The position numbers were made by a program, and so were the translations under genes. Positions 7,950-15,578 of a DNA stretch of 64,000 nt are shown one piece after another. How positions within the stretch are numbered: position 1 is the first letter of the stretch; each line of letters begins with the position of its first letter. The stretch is taken from positions 1,841,501 to 1,905,500 of the forward strand of contig NZ_CP089538.1 of NCBI RefSeq assembly GCF_021233055.1. The letters run 5' to 3'. The notes below the pieces were generated by a model. That model searched no databases, was not told the DNA's origin, and was given only the letters and a program-made list of their open reading frames with translations. Origin of the DNA: Spirosoma oryzicola. Its GTDB lineage: Bacteria; Bacteroidota; Bacteroidia; Cytophagales; Spirosomataceae.

Positions 7950-8543
7950 ATGGGCATAGTTACTCGAATCTTACTGGGCCTTATTTTGCTGTTCGGCATA
8001 TTTCTGGTCGTTATGCAGTACAGAGCCAGCGGCCAGCGCGAAGACGAGAAGGCTTATCTGGCTACGTTGCGCAAAAACATCACGGTGCTGAGCAGTTCAT
8101 TTCCACCGAATGGTGATATGCCAATCAGGTGTAGTTGTCGGGGTAAGCAAGTTTCGCCGGCGCTGACGTGGGAGGAGCAACAGTCCAACGCCCAATCCTA
8201 CGCTGTAATCGTGACGGACTATGACGTCCCAACGCCTATGTTTTCCTTATTCGACTTTTCGCATTGGGTGCTCTACAACATACCCGCATCGGTGCACGGT
8301 CTGCCGGAAGGCTTAACGATGGAACAGATGCAGTTGCTGGGCGGAAAGATAGGTAGAAATTCGGCGGGTACTTTAACGTTCATTGGCCCCTGTCCATCCG
8401 CCGGACGTCATGCTTACGTGTTTCGTGTATACGCCCTGGATAAACCACTTACCTTAACGGGGACACCCGTGAAATCTAACGTGCAGGAAGCTATGAAAGG
8501 GCATATTCTGAGCTACGGTGAGCTGCGGGGTTATTTCGAATGA
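7950..8543 (+). CDS. Membrane-anchored YbhB/YbcL-type PEBP protein
   Basis: A 197-residue protein with one N-terminal transmembrane helix (residues 4-22) followed by a phosphatidylethanolamine-binding-protein fold. Family motifs are VIVTDYDVPTPMF...DFSHWVLYNIP, which corresponds to the DPDAP...HWv.yNIP box, and GPCPSAGRHAYVFRVYALD, the GPCPP.G.H.Y.F box. Both boxes form the ligand pocket. Bacterial relatives (YbhB, YbcL) are called Raf-kinase-inhibitor-like, but their role is not well defined. Most bacterial members lack a membrane anchor. The start codon lies immediately after a terminator hairpin, so its own promoter must overlap that hairpin or the start is misplaced. Confidence 0.85.
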   Translation: MGIVTRILLGLILLFGIFLVVMQYRASGQREDEKAYLATLRKNITVLSSSFPPNGDMPIRCSCRGKQVSPALTWEEQQSNAQSYAVIVTDYDVPTPMFSLFDFSHWVLYNIPASVHGLPEGLTMEQMQLLGGKIGRNSAGTLTFIGPCPSAGRHAYVFRVYALDKPLTLTGTPVKSNVQEAMKGHILSYGELRGYFE

Positions 8544-8848
8544 CGGTTGGTCACAGGCTTAGGCTGTATGCTTATTGGCCAAAATCAGGCGTCAGGACGC
8601 GTTTTTAAATCGCCCAAAACGTTTATAACTTAGTAAGTACCCCTTACCTTCGTCTAAAATGGTCGATGACGACTAGATGATAAACCTATATTAACAAAAA
8701 TAAATGTTATTAAATCTACTATAAAGTAAATTATAAGTTATTTTTTATAAAAGATAATCGCGTTAATGTATAAAACGAAAGCGACTTTCGTACTTTTGTG
8801 GCGTACATGTCCAACTTCGATAATCGTTGAATTTCTCAAGCCTTACCT
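8544..8848. other. 305-bp AT-rich intergenic region upstream of TonB receptor
   Basis: No gene is visible here. The second half (about 8640-8790) is very AT-rich. A -7-like TACTTTTG lies at 8791-8798. The rest probably serves as an upstream promoter region for the receptor. Confidence 0.6.
8791..8798 (+). promoter_or_regulatory. Bacteroidota -7 box TACTTTTG before TonB receptor
   Basis: An exact TAnnTTTG match 50 bp upstream of the ATG at 8849, at the edge of an AT-rich upstream stretch. I see no convincing -33 TTTG at 19-21 bp. Confidence 0.5.
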
Positions 8849-11707
8849 ATGAAAAATCTTTTTTTTCTGGTGGTTCTGTCTCTTGTTGCTACTGCTACAA
8901 TTCAGGCGCAGACAAATATACTGGGACGAATTACGGATAAAAAAGATGAGCCCGTTGCGGGCGTTTCGGTTGTCATTCGAGGAACCACCACCGGCACCAG
9001 ATCGCAGGCTAATGGGGTATTTAAGCTGCCGACTACTCGGGATCTGCCGCTGACGCTTACCGTTTCGTACGAAGGCTACGAAGATCAGTCGGTCGTTGTG
9101 CGGGGTAACAACTTTCGAAGTCTTTCGATTCGGCTCATCGAGACAGCCGCTAAGAGCAACAACGTTATTTTATCGGTTAGTCGGAGATCGGAAGAAAGTC
9201 GAAAAGCGGGTTTGACCGTCGAAAAATTAGATACCCGACAGGTTCAGCAGTCGCCAGCCGCCAGCCCGTTCGATGCATTACAGAACGTGCCCGGTGTAGA
9301 TCTGTTAACCCAGAGCCTGACCTTCAAGTCAGTTAATGTACGCGGCTTTGGCGCAAACAACAATACGCGGTTTCTTCAACTAACCGATGGTGTGGACAAC
9401 CGGGCACCAGCGTTCGGGTTTGGCCTGAGTAACGTTGCGAGCCTACCCGATCTGGACGTTGAAACAATCGAACTGGTACCGGGAACATCAGCGTCATTGT
9501 ACGGACCGGATGCTTTTCAGGGCTTGTTATCGACTACCAGCAAAAATCCATTTACGCATCAGGGACTGAGCGCTCAGGTAAAAGTGGGCGTCAACAACAT
9601 TGGAAAGCCGGGCTTTGGTGCGAAAGGATACAGCGACCTTGCTATTCGTTACGCCAAGCAACTCGGTTCGCGGTTTGCGTTCAAAGTGAATTTCCAACGG
9701 CTAAGCGGTACCGATTTTATGGCCGACGATTATAGCGACCGTTCGACTCGGGCGCGCTCCAATTTCTTCGCTACCGATGTTAGTCAGGGCAATCTCTCTA
9801 CGGCAATTGGTTATGTGCCGAATAACGATCCGAATACAAACCTGCAATACGACGGTGTGAACGTTTACGGTGACGACATCAATGCCGGGGGAGCTTACCG
9901 GTATCCGGCTAATTACGCGAATGCATCGTTGCAGAATGTATTGGTAACGCGAACCGGCTATTCCGAGCAGGACGTTTTGGGGACCAACGGTAAGGTATTT
10001 AGCAACCGAGCCAATGTAGCGCTGCATTACAAAATATCGGATCAGATCGAAGCGTCGGTAGGCTGGTATTACGGAAATGGCAGCTTCACTCAAACTGCCG
10101 GAACGCGCGCGTATTTTCCGGATTACCAACGCAACCAGTTTAAAGCAGAACTACGGGGTGACAACTTCTTTTTGCGGGCATACAGCACGCGGCAGAACGC
10201 CGAAGGCTGGAACATTGGCCAAACGGCCGTCAGCGTCAACAATGCCTGGAAACCCCTGACACAATGGGCTACCGAGTTTGGACAGGTGTACGTTGCCAAC
10301 AAAGTAAGTGCGGGACTGGCACGAAGCGAAGCGGATCGTGGGCGTTATCTACCCGGTTCGGCCAGTTTCGACAATGCGCGAAACGCGTTTGCCAACACCT
10401 TTAGTACCGACACGGTTCCGGGGTATAAAGGGGCGAAAGGAACGCGGTTCCGGGATAACTCGGCGTTCTGGCACTACGAAGGCATGTACGACTTTACGAA
10501 AATGCTGGACGTAGTCGAGGTTCTGGTAGGCGGTTCCATTCGCCGTTACGCGCTGAATACCGGAGGAACTTTGCTTGCCCGCCAGGCAGATAGTGCGGAA
10601 TACACGATCAACGAATACGGGGCGTACATACAGGTGGGCAAAGAACTAAAACTTGGCGATGCGCTGAGCATAAAACCAACCGTGGCCGTTCGTTACGATA
10701 AACAGCAGTATTTCGACGGTGGATTTAACCCACGAGCGTCGCTGGTGGTTAGTGCTGGTAACCATAGCTTTCGGGCATCGTGGCAATCGGCTTTCCGGAA
10801 TCCGTCGCCAATCGAGTTTTTGGGCGTTTCGGCAGCGGGAGTAGGTCGGCAAGTCGGCGGCTCGGCCATCGCTATCCAGTCGTCGGGTTTGCTCCGCGAT
10901 TCGGTTTATCGGGATAATGACGTAAAAGAATTCACGGCTGGCCGCATCACCGAAGCGCAATTGCGGAGCCGTGGGTACAAGCCCGCTACGTTCACGACGG
11001 AGAAAGTAAAAACCTGGGAAGTAGGGTATAAGGCTTTTATCGCGAACCGACTGGATATCGATGCTTTTTATTTTTACAGTCAGTACACGGATTTCATCAC
11101 AGCGCAAAGCTATTACCTGCCCGCCAACAATCGAGTCGGCAGTTTTACCACAAATGCGTACCAAGCGTTACAAATCAACGGCAACAGTCCCAACGAGCTT
11201 TTCGTGAACGGGGCTGGTCTGAGTCTTGCCTATAGCGTAGGAAAAGGGTACACCTTAAGCGGAAATTACACGTACCAGGTTGGAACCGTAACGCTCCGTG
11301 ATGCACAGGGTACTATTCTTCGCGACAATGCCGGAGCGGAGATAGTTAAGCGGAAAACAAGCAGTACCGAAGTCATACAGCAGGGACGAACCTATTTTAA
11401 CTCACCCCAGAATCGCTACAACATCAGCTTGGCTAACCCGCAGTTGACCGAACGTTTAGGTGCAACCGTTACCTATCGCTGGACAGATCGGATGTGGTTT
11501 GAACAAGGTATAACGGCGGGTGACGTTTGGTTGCCGTCGTGGGGGAGTGTCGATGCGCAGGTTTCGTACCGACTACCGGAGTACAAATCCATCGTTAAAC
11601 TAGGTGGAACAAACATCTTCAATGACTACTACGCGCAAGGGTACGGTCTGGCCCGGATTGGCGGACTGTATTACGTGAGCGTCACCTTCGACCAATTGTT
11701 TCGCTAA
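8849..11707 (+). CDS. TonB-dependent outer-membrane receptor
   Basis: A 952-residue protein with a signal peptide (cleaved after IQAQ, residue 21). An N-terminal carboxypeptidase-regulatory-like domain follows (ILGRITDKKDEPVAGVSVVIRGT, residues 24-100). The plug domain (about 120-240) contains FDALQNVPGVDLL, VNVRGFGANNNTRFLQLTDGVD and VPGTSASLYGPDAFQGLL. The rest is the 22-strand barrel, ending in an aromatic residue (VTFDQLFR). It imports a large substrate across the outer membrane using TonB energy. The substrate is unknown. A ThuA-domain protein follows in the same direction, suggesting a sugar-related role. I see no SusD partner, so it is not a complete Sus pair. Confidence 0.93.
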   Translation: MKNLFFLVVLSLVATATIQAQTNILGRITDKKDEPVAGVSVVIRGTTTGTRSQANGVFKLPTTRDLPLTLTVSYEGYEDQSVVVRGNNFRSLSIRLIETAAKSNNVILSVSRRSEESRKAGLTVEKLDTRQVQQSPAASPFDALQNVPGVDLLTQSLTFKSVNVRGFGANNNTRFLQLTDGVDNRAPAFGFGLSNVASLPDLDVETIELVPGTSASLYGPDAFQGLLSTTSKNPFTHQGLSAQVKVGVNNIGKPGFGAKGYSDLAIRYAKQLGSRFAFKVNFQRLSGTDFMADDYSDRSTRARSNFFATDVSQGNLSTAIGYVPNNDPNTNLQYDGVNVYGDDINAGGAYRYPANYANASLQNVLVTRTGYSEQDVLGTNGKVFSNRANVALHYKISDQIEASVGWYYGNGSFTQTAGTRAYFPDYQRNQFKAELRGDNFFLRAYSTRQNAEGWNIGQTAVSVNNAWKPLTQWATEFGQVYVANKVSAGLARSEADRGRYLPGSASFDNARNAFANTFSTDTVPGYKGAKGTRFRDNSAFWHYEGMYDFTKMLDVVEVLVGGSIRRYALNTGGTLLARQADSAEYTINEYGAYIQVGKELKLGDALSIKPTVAVRYDKQQYFDGGFNPRASLVVSAGNHSFRASWQSAFRNPSPIEFLGVSAAGVGRQVGGSAIAIQSSGLLRDSVYRDNDVKEFTAGRITEAQLRSRGYKPATFTTEKVKTWEVGYKAFIANRLDIDAFYFYSQYTDFITAQSYYLPANNRVGSFTTNAYQALQINGNSPNELFVNGAGLSLAYSVGKGYTLSGNYTYQVGTVTLRDAQGTILRDNAGAEIVKRKTSSTEVIQQGRTYFNSPQNRYNISLANPQLTERLGATVTYRWTDRMWFEQGITAGDVWLPSWGSVDAQVSYRLPEYKSIVKLGGTNIFNDYYAQGYGLARIGGLYYVSVTFDQLFR

Positions 11708-11800
11708 ATCGGCGGATTAGCTCCTTCGTTTGGCGTGAGTAGGTTTGCCGATCTTACGCCTTATTTCACGACCAGTCAGGTTAATAAAAGCGGTATAGCT

Positions 11801-12646
11801 GTGGTTGTCAGAAAGAGCGTTGTCCTAGTTGTCTTTTGTTTGTCTTGCTTTGTTTCGCAAGTTGTTGCACAAAACAAAGTCCCCCCGTTTAAGGTCATTG
11901 CCTTTTATACGGCCAAAAACGATCAGGCGCATGTCAGTTACGTGCATGAAGCGAACCGATGGTTTCCGCAGGCGGCTGCCCGGTACGGTTTTCGCTACGA
12001 TTCAACAGACAACTGGGCTAATTTGAACCCGGATTTTCTGGCCAATTATCAGGTTGTGCTGTTCCTGGACACCCGCCCGGAAGATCCGGTACAGCGAAGG
12101 GCTTTTCAGCAATATATGGAAAAAGGTGGGGCCTGGATGGGGTTTCACTTTGCCGGTTTCGCGCTGACTCCGTCGGCTTATCCGCAGAACTGGGATTGGT
12201 ATCATAATCAGTTTTTGGGATCGGGTTCGTATAAAAGCAACACCTGGCGGCCCACATCCGCTACTTTGCGGGTTGAAGACCGCAAGCATCCGGCCACCAG
12301 GCGTTTACCTCAAACGTTCAGATCGACACCCAACGAATGGTACTGTTGGACAAACGATCTGAAAGCCAATCCAGACATTGATGTTCTGGTGTCCATCGAT
12401 TCAACGAGTTTTCCGTTAGGAACCGGACCCAAGCCGCATGAGATATGGCATAGCGGTTATTACCCGGTGGTGTGGACCAACAAGAAGTACAAAATGCTGT
12501 ACCTGAACATGGGCCACAACGACATTGACTACGAAAATAAAACCAACAAAGAACTGTCTTTCACGTTTGCCAACGAGACGCAGAACCAACTGGTCATTGA
12601 TGGCTTATTCTGGCTAGCGGGCGTAAAACCGCCCGCCTGGAAATAA
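11801..12646 (+). CDS. Secreted ThuA-domain protein
   Basis: A protein of about 281 residues. The likely start is GTG at 11801, because it gives a good signal peptide (MVVRKSVVLVVFCLSCFVSQVVAQ). A GTG at 11735 would add 22 residues ahead of it. The mature part (FKVIAFYTAKNDQAHVSYVHEANRWF..., VVLFLDTRPEDPVQRRAFQQYMEKGGAWMGFHFA, and YYPVVWTNKKYKMLYLNMGHN) is the ThuA glutamine-amidotransferase-like fold. ThuA proteins act in the breakdown of trehalose and keto-sugars. It follows the TonB receptor closely and is probably co-transcribed. It converges on the unknown gene at 12655 with 8 bp between the stops. Confidence 0.85.
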   Translation: MVVRKSVVLVVFCLSCFVSQVVAQNKVPPFKVIAFYTAKNDQAHVSYVHEANRWFPQAAARYGFRYDSTDNWANLNPDFLANYQVVLFLDTRPEDPVQRRAFQQYMEKGGAWMGFHFAGFALTPSAYPQNWDWYHNQFLGSGSYKSNTWRPTSATLRVEDRKHPATRRLPQTFRSTPNEWYCWTNDLKANPDIDVLVSIDSTSFPLGTGPKPHEIWHSGYYPVVWTNKKYKMLYLNMGHNDIDYENKTNKELSFTFANETQNQLVIDGLFWLAGVKPPAWK

Positions 12647-12654
12647 AGCCGTTT

Positions 12655-13119
12655 CTAGGCCAACGCTTCCTGAAATAAGCTTAGTCGTTCGCGCATTACG
12701 TAACTGCTAACCCCCGCATTCCAGCCGCCCCCCCCTTTTACCGAGTAGATGCGTAGTTCAGACGAGAGGGTAGCATAGCGGTCCAGTGCCTTAAACCAGA
12801 CCGTCCGGTCACGGTAGGGAGCCAGTAAAACCCGGGCCTGGCTTAGCGTCCGGTGCTGCCGGGGCGACCAGATGGTACGCTGACGGTAGGCCGGGCCCTG
12901 ACCATTCAACAAGTCGGGCAGTGACAGCGCCGGAGCCAGCGGCAACAATTCCCCCATCAGATACAAACCCAGTTCGACGTTGAGAAGCCGGTTGGCTACC
13001 ATACCCGGAAGGGCATGACGGTAGCGTAGGCGAGTCGCCAGCGGCTCCTGCCAGCGCAAAAGGCTGGACAGAGCCGGGCGGGCTGCGGTGGGATAGTTTG
13101 CTGTTAATTGGGCGTTCAT
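12655..13119 (-). CDS. Unknown protein, paralog A of the PARP island
   Basis: A 154-residue protein of no family I recognise, without signal peptide or membrane segment. It is clearly related to the 158-residue protein at 14964-15440. Shared blocks are LLNVELGLYL versus LLDIELGLFL (residues 45-54 here), LPDLLNG versus LPNLLSG, TIWSPRQH versus PTWTPKQL, and TVW followed by a Tyr-containing strand. A predicted operator with promoter core lies 43 bp upstream and matches that of the paralog. It sits 163 bp downstream of the PARP operon with its own promoter. It is probably a partner or target in the same response. Confidence 0.75.
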   Translation of the reverse strand: MNAQLTANYPTAARPALSSLLRWQEPLATRLRYRHALPGMVANRLLNVELGLYLMGELLPLAPALSLPDLLNGQGPAYRQRTIWSPRQHRTLSQARVLLAPYRDRTVWFKALDRYATLSSELRIYSVKGGGGWNAGVSSYVMRERLSLFQEALA

Positions 13120-13144
13120 TCGTATTGTTGTTCGTTGTTCATAT

Positions 13145-13182
13145 CAAAGATGCAACTAGAAGAACGTAACGTTTTTACGTTG
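13145..13182 (-). promoter_or_regulatory. Operator-promoter of paralog A (palindrome plus TTTG core)
   Basis: A palindrome GAACGTAA-N5-TTACGTTG spans 13162-13182. On the minus strand, exactly 13 nt further, lies the core CATCTTTG (13152-13145), one mismatch from TAnnTTTG. The start codon is 25 nt beyond the core. The same layout occurs at 15469-15506. The palindrome covers the expected -33 region, which fits control by a DNA-binding regulator. The best candidate is the WYL protein encoded nearby (inference). Confidence 0.65.
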
Positions 13183-13282
13183 TACATCAAATCGCAACTT
13201 TTTTTCTTCCCGTCAAGCGCACTAGTTATGAGGGATTGACCAGCTCATTGGTTAATCGATCCCGTGGCGGTCTGGCTTTCGG

Positions 13283-13531
13283 TTACTGGGGTACCGCTTT
13301 GAGGGTAGGAAAGTAATAGACTCGGAATAGGCCGTTGTCGTTAATGGCCCAGCCTTCCCGCACGGCCAAGGTGAATAACCAGTCTGACACTTCGCTTTGG
13401 TAGGCCCGATACCCCCGGTTGCGCAGAAACTGCTTTACAATCAATGAACTTGTCGCACCTTCGGCCAGAATCAGCGTTGTTGCGGCCAGACAAACACTGG
13501 CGGGAGTGAGTTGCTTGAGGGATGCGTTCAT
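13283..13531 (-). CDS. 82-residue winged-helix-like protein coupled to PARP
   Basis: A small protein with the pattern SSLIVKQFLRNRGYRAYQSEVSDWLFTLAVREGWAINDNGLFRVYYF. This looks like a compact winged helix: helix, turn, a recognition helix with QSEVSDWL, then a beta wing. No enzyme motif is present. Its ATG follows the PARP stop codon by a single base (TGA-T-ATG), so translation is almost certainly coupled and the two products are probably made in a fixed ratio. It could be a DNA-binding or adaptor subunit of the PARP protein. That role is inference. Confidence 0.7.
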   Translation of the reverse strand: MNASLKQLTPASVCLAATTLILAEGATSSLIVKQFLRNRGYRAYQSEVSDWLFTLAVREGWAINDNGLFRVYYFPTLKAVPQ

Positions 13532-13532
13532 A

Positions 13533-14876
13533 TCAGATTTTGATTTTAACCATGTACCGGACCGTGCACTGCGCTGGATTGTAAACGATAAATTCGTTTT
13601 TCAATAGACTGACACCCCGTTGGGCAAACACTGAATCGTAGGTTGGGTTGATGCGTTTAAGGGCGTCGCTGTCCAGTTGCTGGTACTTGACCTCGTGCTC
13701 TTTAACAATCATCTGCTCCCCGACGTGGACTTCGTAAATACCCAGATACGCTTCTTTTTGCCGACCATTGGCCCAAACAGAACCGTGCAGTGAGGTGTAG
13801 TTAAGCGATTTGCTGAACTGATCGGCGAAGTAGATACCATAGCCAAACATCTTCCCCGTAATGACCGCATTGGCCGGACGTAATACAAGACCCGTTTTGA
13901 GGATCGACATCCAGTTTTCGCTGCGGCTGCCGTGCCAGAGAAGCTGCGTTTTCGGCTTTCGAGCCTGACCGACGTGAGCGTCAAAGGCGGCTTGCGTACT
14001 GGCCTGGCAAACGCTGAAAGCCGCATCGAACTTATCCGCATCCGGACCCATCATCTGCTTGATGAGTGTCAGCACCCGTTTGTCGGTGACGGGTTCAACC
14101 GTTAGGTTCATGGCTTCCAGCAAGCTCGGGGAGGGCAGATCGGCGTCTGTTTTCGACTGAGCCAGTTCGACTTGTCCACGCATAACGTCGAGCGTGTCCT
14201 GCTCACTGGCTAACTGGTCGTGCAGTTTCTGTACGTCATCGGCTGTTTGGGGAGACTGGGCCAGAAGATGCTCGCTTACTTTTCCCATTTTGCGGGGAAT
14301 GACTTTGAACAGATCAAGCTGTTTCTGATTGTACGCCGGAACGTCAACGCTCAGCGCGATCAGCGCAGCTAGTTCATCCAGGAGTTGCTGAGCCGTTTCG
14401 ACCTGTTTGCGGGTTACCTGTTGAGCGGAGACTACATAATTCTGGTAAATTGACTGGTTGGCAAACTCCAGGAGCCGACTCATCAGCCCGCGTACTGCCG
14501 GATCAGCAATGCTGCTAGCGTCCGTAGTTGTCGTTTTTTCGGCGTAGAGATGCGTCTGATCGACATAACCTTTGGCTAGTTTCTCCCGCATCTTTTTCGC
14601 CCACTGGGCAATCGGGTACGTCGCTACACTTTTCGAGCCGCCCACCCGTCCGTAATGCACCTCGAACGTGTCGTTATCCTGCTCGTATAGTTCATAAAAT
14701 TTGTTGTTATTCTCCGCTGTTACCATGATCAGTTTCAGGGTTCGTAACGATCGGGCGGGCGGAGTTGGCGCAACGGGTTGAACAAGTACGGGTGGCGCCG
14801 TGGCTGGTTGTGTCTTTTTTAAGGCGCGAGAGGGGTCAGCGTAGTCTTTGACTCGTTGTACTAGATTAGCAAGCAT
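13533..14876 (-). CDS. PARP1-like protein: WGR, PARP regulatory and catalytic domains
   Basis: A 447-residue bacterial poly(ADP-ribose) polymerase homologue. A proline-rich linker (22-42) precedes a WGR domain (about 45-112, with YGRVGG in place of WGRVG). Then come an alpha-helical PARP regulatory domain (about 122-245) and the catalytic domain (about 260-447). The full H-Y-E triad is present: His315 in LLWHGSR, Tyr349 in GYGIYFAD and Glu428 in NEFIVYNPAQ. The nicotinamide-contacting Ser357 and Tyr360 (SKSLNY) are also present. In eukaryotes this layout senses DNA breaks and transfers ADP-ribose from NAD+. No zinc fingers, BRCT or macrodomain are seen. It lies between two paralogous unknown genes and is coupled to an 82-residue protein. 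Confidence 0.95.
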   Translation of the reverse strand: MLANLVQRVKDYADPSRALKKTQPATAPPVLVQPVAPTPPARSLRTLKLIMVTAENNNKFYELYEQDNDTFEVHYGRVGGSKSVATYPIAQWAKKMREKLAKGYVDQTHLYAEKTTTTDASSIADPAVRGLMSRLLEFANQSIYQNYVVSAQQVTRKQVETAQQLLDELAALIALSVDVPAYNQKQLDLFKVIPRKMGKVSEHLLAQSPQTADDVQKLHDQLASEQDTLDVMRGQVELAQSKTDADLPSPSLLEAMNLTVEPVTDKRVLTLIKQMMGPDADKFDAAFSVCQASTQAAFDAHVGQARKPKTQLLWHGSRSENWMSILKTGLVLRPANAVITGKMFGYGIYFADQFSKSLNYTSLHGSVWANGRQKEAYLGIYEVHVGEQMIVKEHEVKYQQLDSDALKRINPTYDSVFAQRGVSLLKNEFIVYNPAQCTVRYMVKIKI

Positions 14877-14963
14877 GAGCAGAAGGTGGTTGGGATGGGC
14901 AATAGTGATCCTGTCATTGCCCGAAAAAGCAATGGAATGGAAACGAAGAGAAATGGAACGGAC

Positions 14964-15440
14964 TTAGCTTACCATCTGCTTCAGCGTAAAAATCCGGTTG
15001 CGGAAAAAGCCAACGGTCTTTTCGCAGAAGCGGCTACGGTCGGCGCTGATGTCGTAAGCTTGTAGTCGGTCGGGGATGGTTGTGTAGGCATCGAGCAAAG
15101 ACGACCATACCGTGTGCTGTTGAATGTGGCTTAGTATAGCCCGGCCCCGGTTCAAAATCTTTAGTTGTTTGGGCGTCCAGGTTGGGCGATCAAGGAACGA
15201 GGAATTACTGCCACTGAGCAGGTTTGGTAAGTCATCGGGTGAAGCCGCCGGAACAAGTTGGGAAAGCAGAAACAAGCCTAGCTCGATGTCCAGCAACTGA
15301 CCTGCCGACAACGTGGTCCGTTTTGACGAGCGGGGTTCAATGGCTGCGGCTGTCCACTGGTCCGGGGTGTTCAGGGCTGAAAAAAGTGGAGCAGACGGGC
15401 TTACTGCGCGATTAGGAGTGGGACGAAAGAAAGTGTTCAT
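14964..15440 (-). CDS. Unknown protein, paralog B, first gene of the PARP operon
   Basis: A 158-residue soluble protein related to the 154-residue protein at 12655-13119 through LLDIELGLFLL (49-59), LPNLLSG (71-77), PTWTPKQL and TVWSSLLDAY. I recognise no wider family. It is the promoter-proximal gene of the unit paralog B - PARP - 82-residue protein, with 87 bp to PARP and no promoter visible between. Its upstream region carries the operator-promoter shared with paralog A and lies opposite the WYL regulator. Two copies around one PARP suggest a dedicated accessory, perhaps a target or cofactor. This is inference only. Confidence 0.78.
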   Translation of the reverse strand: MNTFFRPTPNRAVSPSAPLFSALNTPDQWTAAAIEPRSSKRTTLSAGQLLDIELGLFLLSQLVPAASPDDLPNLLSGSNSSFLDRPTWTPKQLKILNRGRAILSHIQQHTVWSSLLDAYTTIPDRLQAYDISADRSRFCEKTVGFFRNRIFTLKQMVS

Positions 15441-15468
15441 TAGTAGGGTTGTTTAAAAATTCACAGAA

Positions 15469-15506
15469 CAAAGTTCTACCGGGAAGAGCGTAATCTTTTT
15501 ACGTTC
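15469..15506 (-). promoter_or_regulatory. Operator-promoter of the PARP operon, shared with WYL gene
   Basis: A palindrome GAGCGTAA-N5-TTACGTTC spans 15486-15506. On the minus strand it is followed after 13 nt by the core GAACTTTG (15476-15469). The start of paralog B is 28 nt further. Over 21 bases it matches the site at 13162-13182 in 17. The WYL regulator starts 73 bp away on the other side, so the site could serve autoregulation as well. Confidence 0.65.
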
Positions 15507-15578
15507 AAATTTTTTTGTGAAAATTTTTTCCAGCATCTTGCCTGACCATCCAATCGCAGAAACGCGTACTTCCCGACA

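Noticed and set aside
13533..14876. PARP protein as an ADP-ribosylating toxin
   Set aside because: It carries a WGR and a helical regulatory domain with the H-Y-E set of PARP1-type polymerases, not the layout of small secreted toxins. No secretion signal is present.
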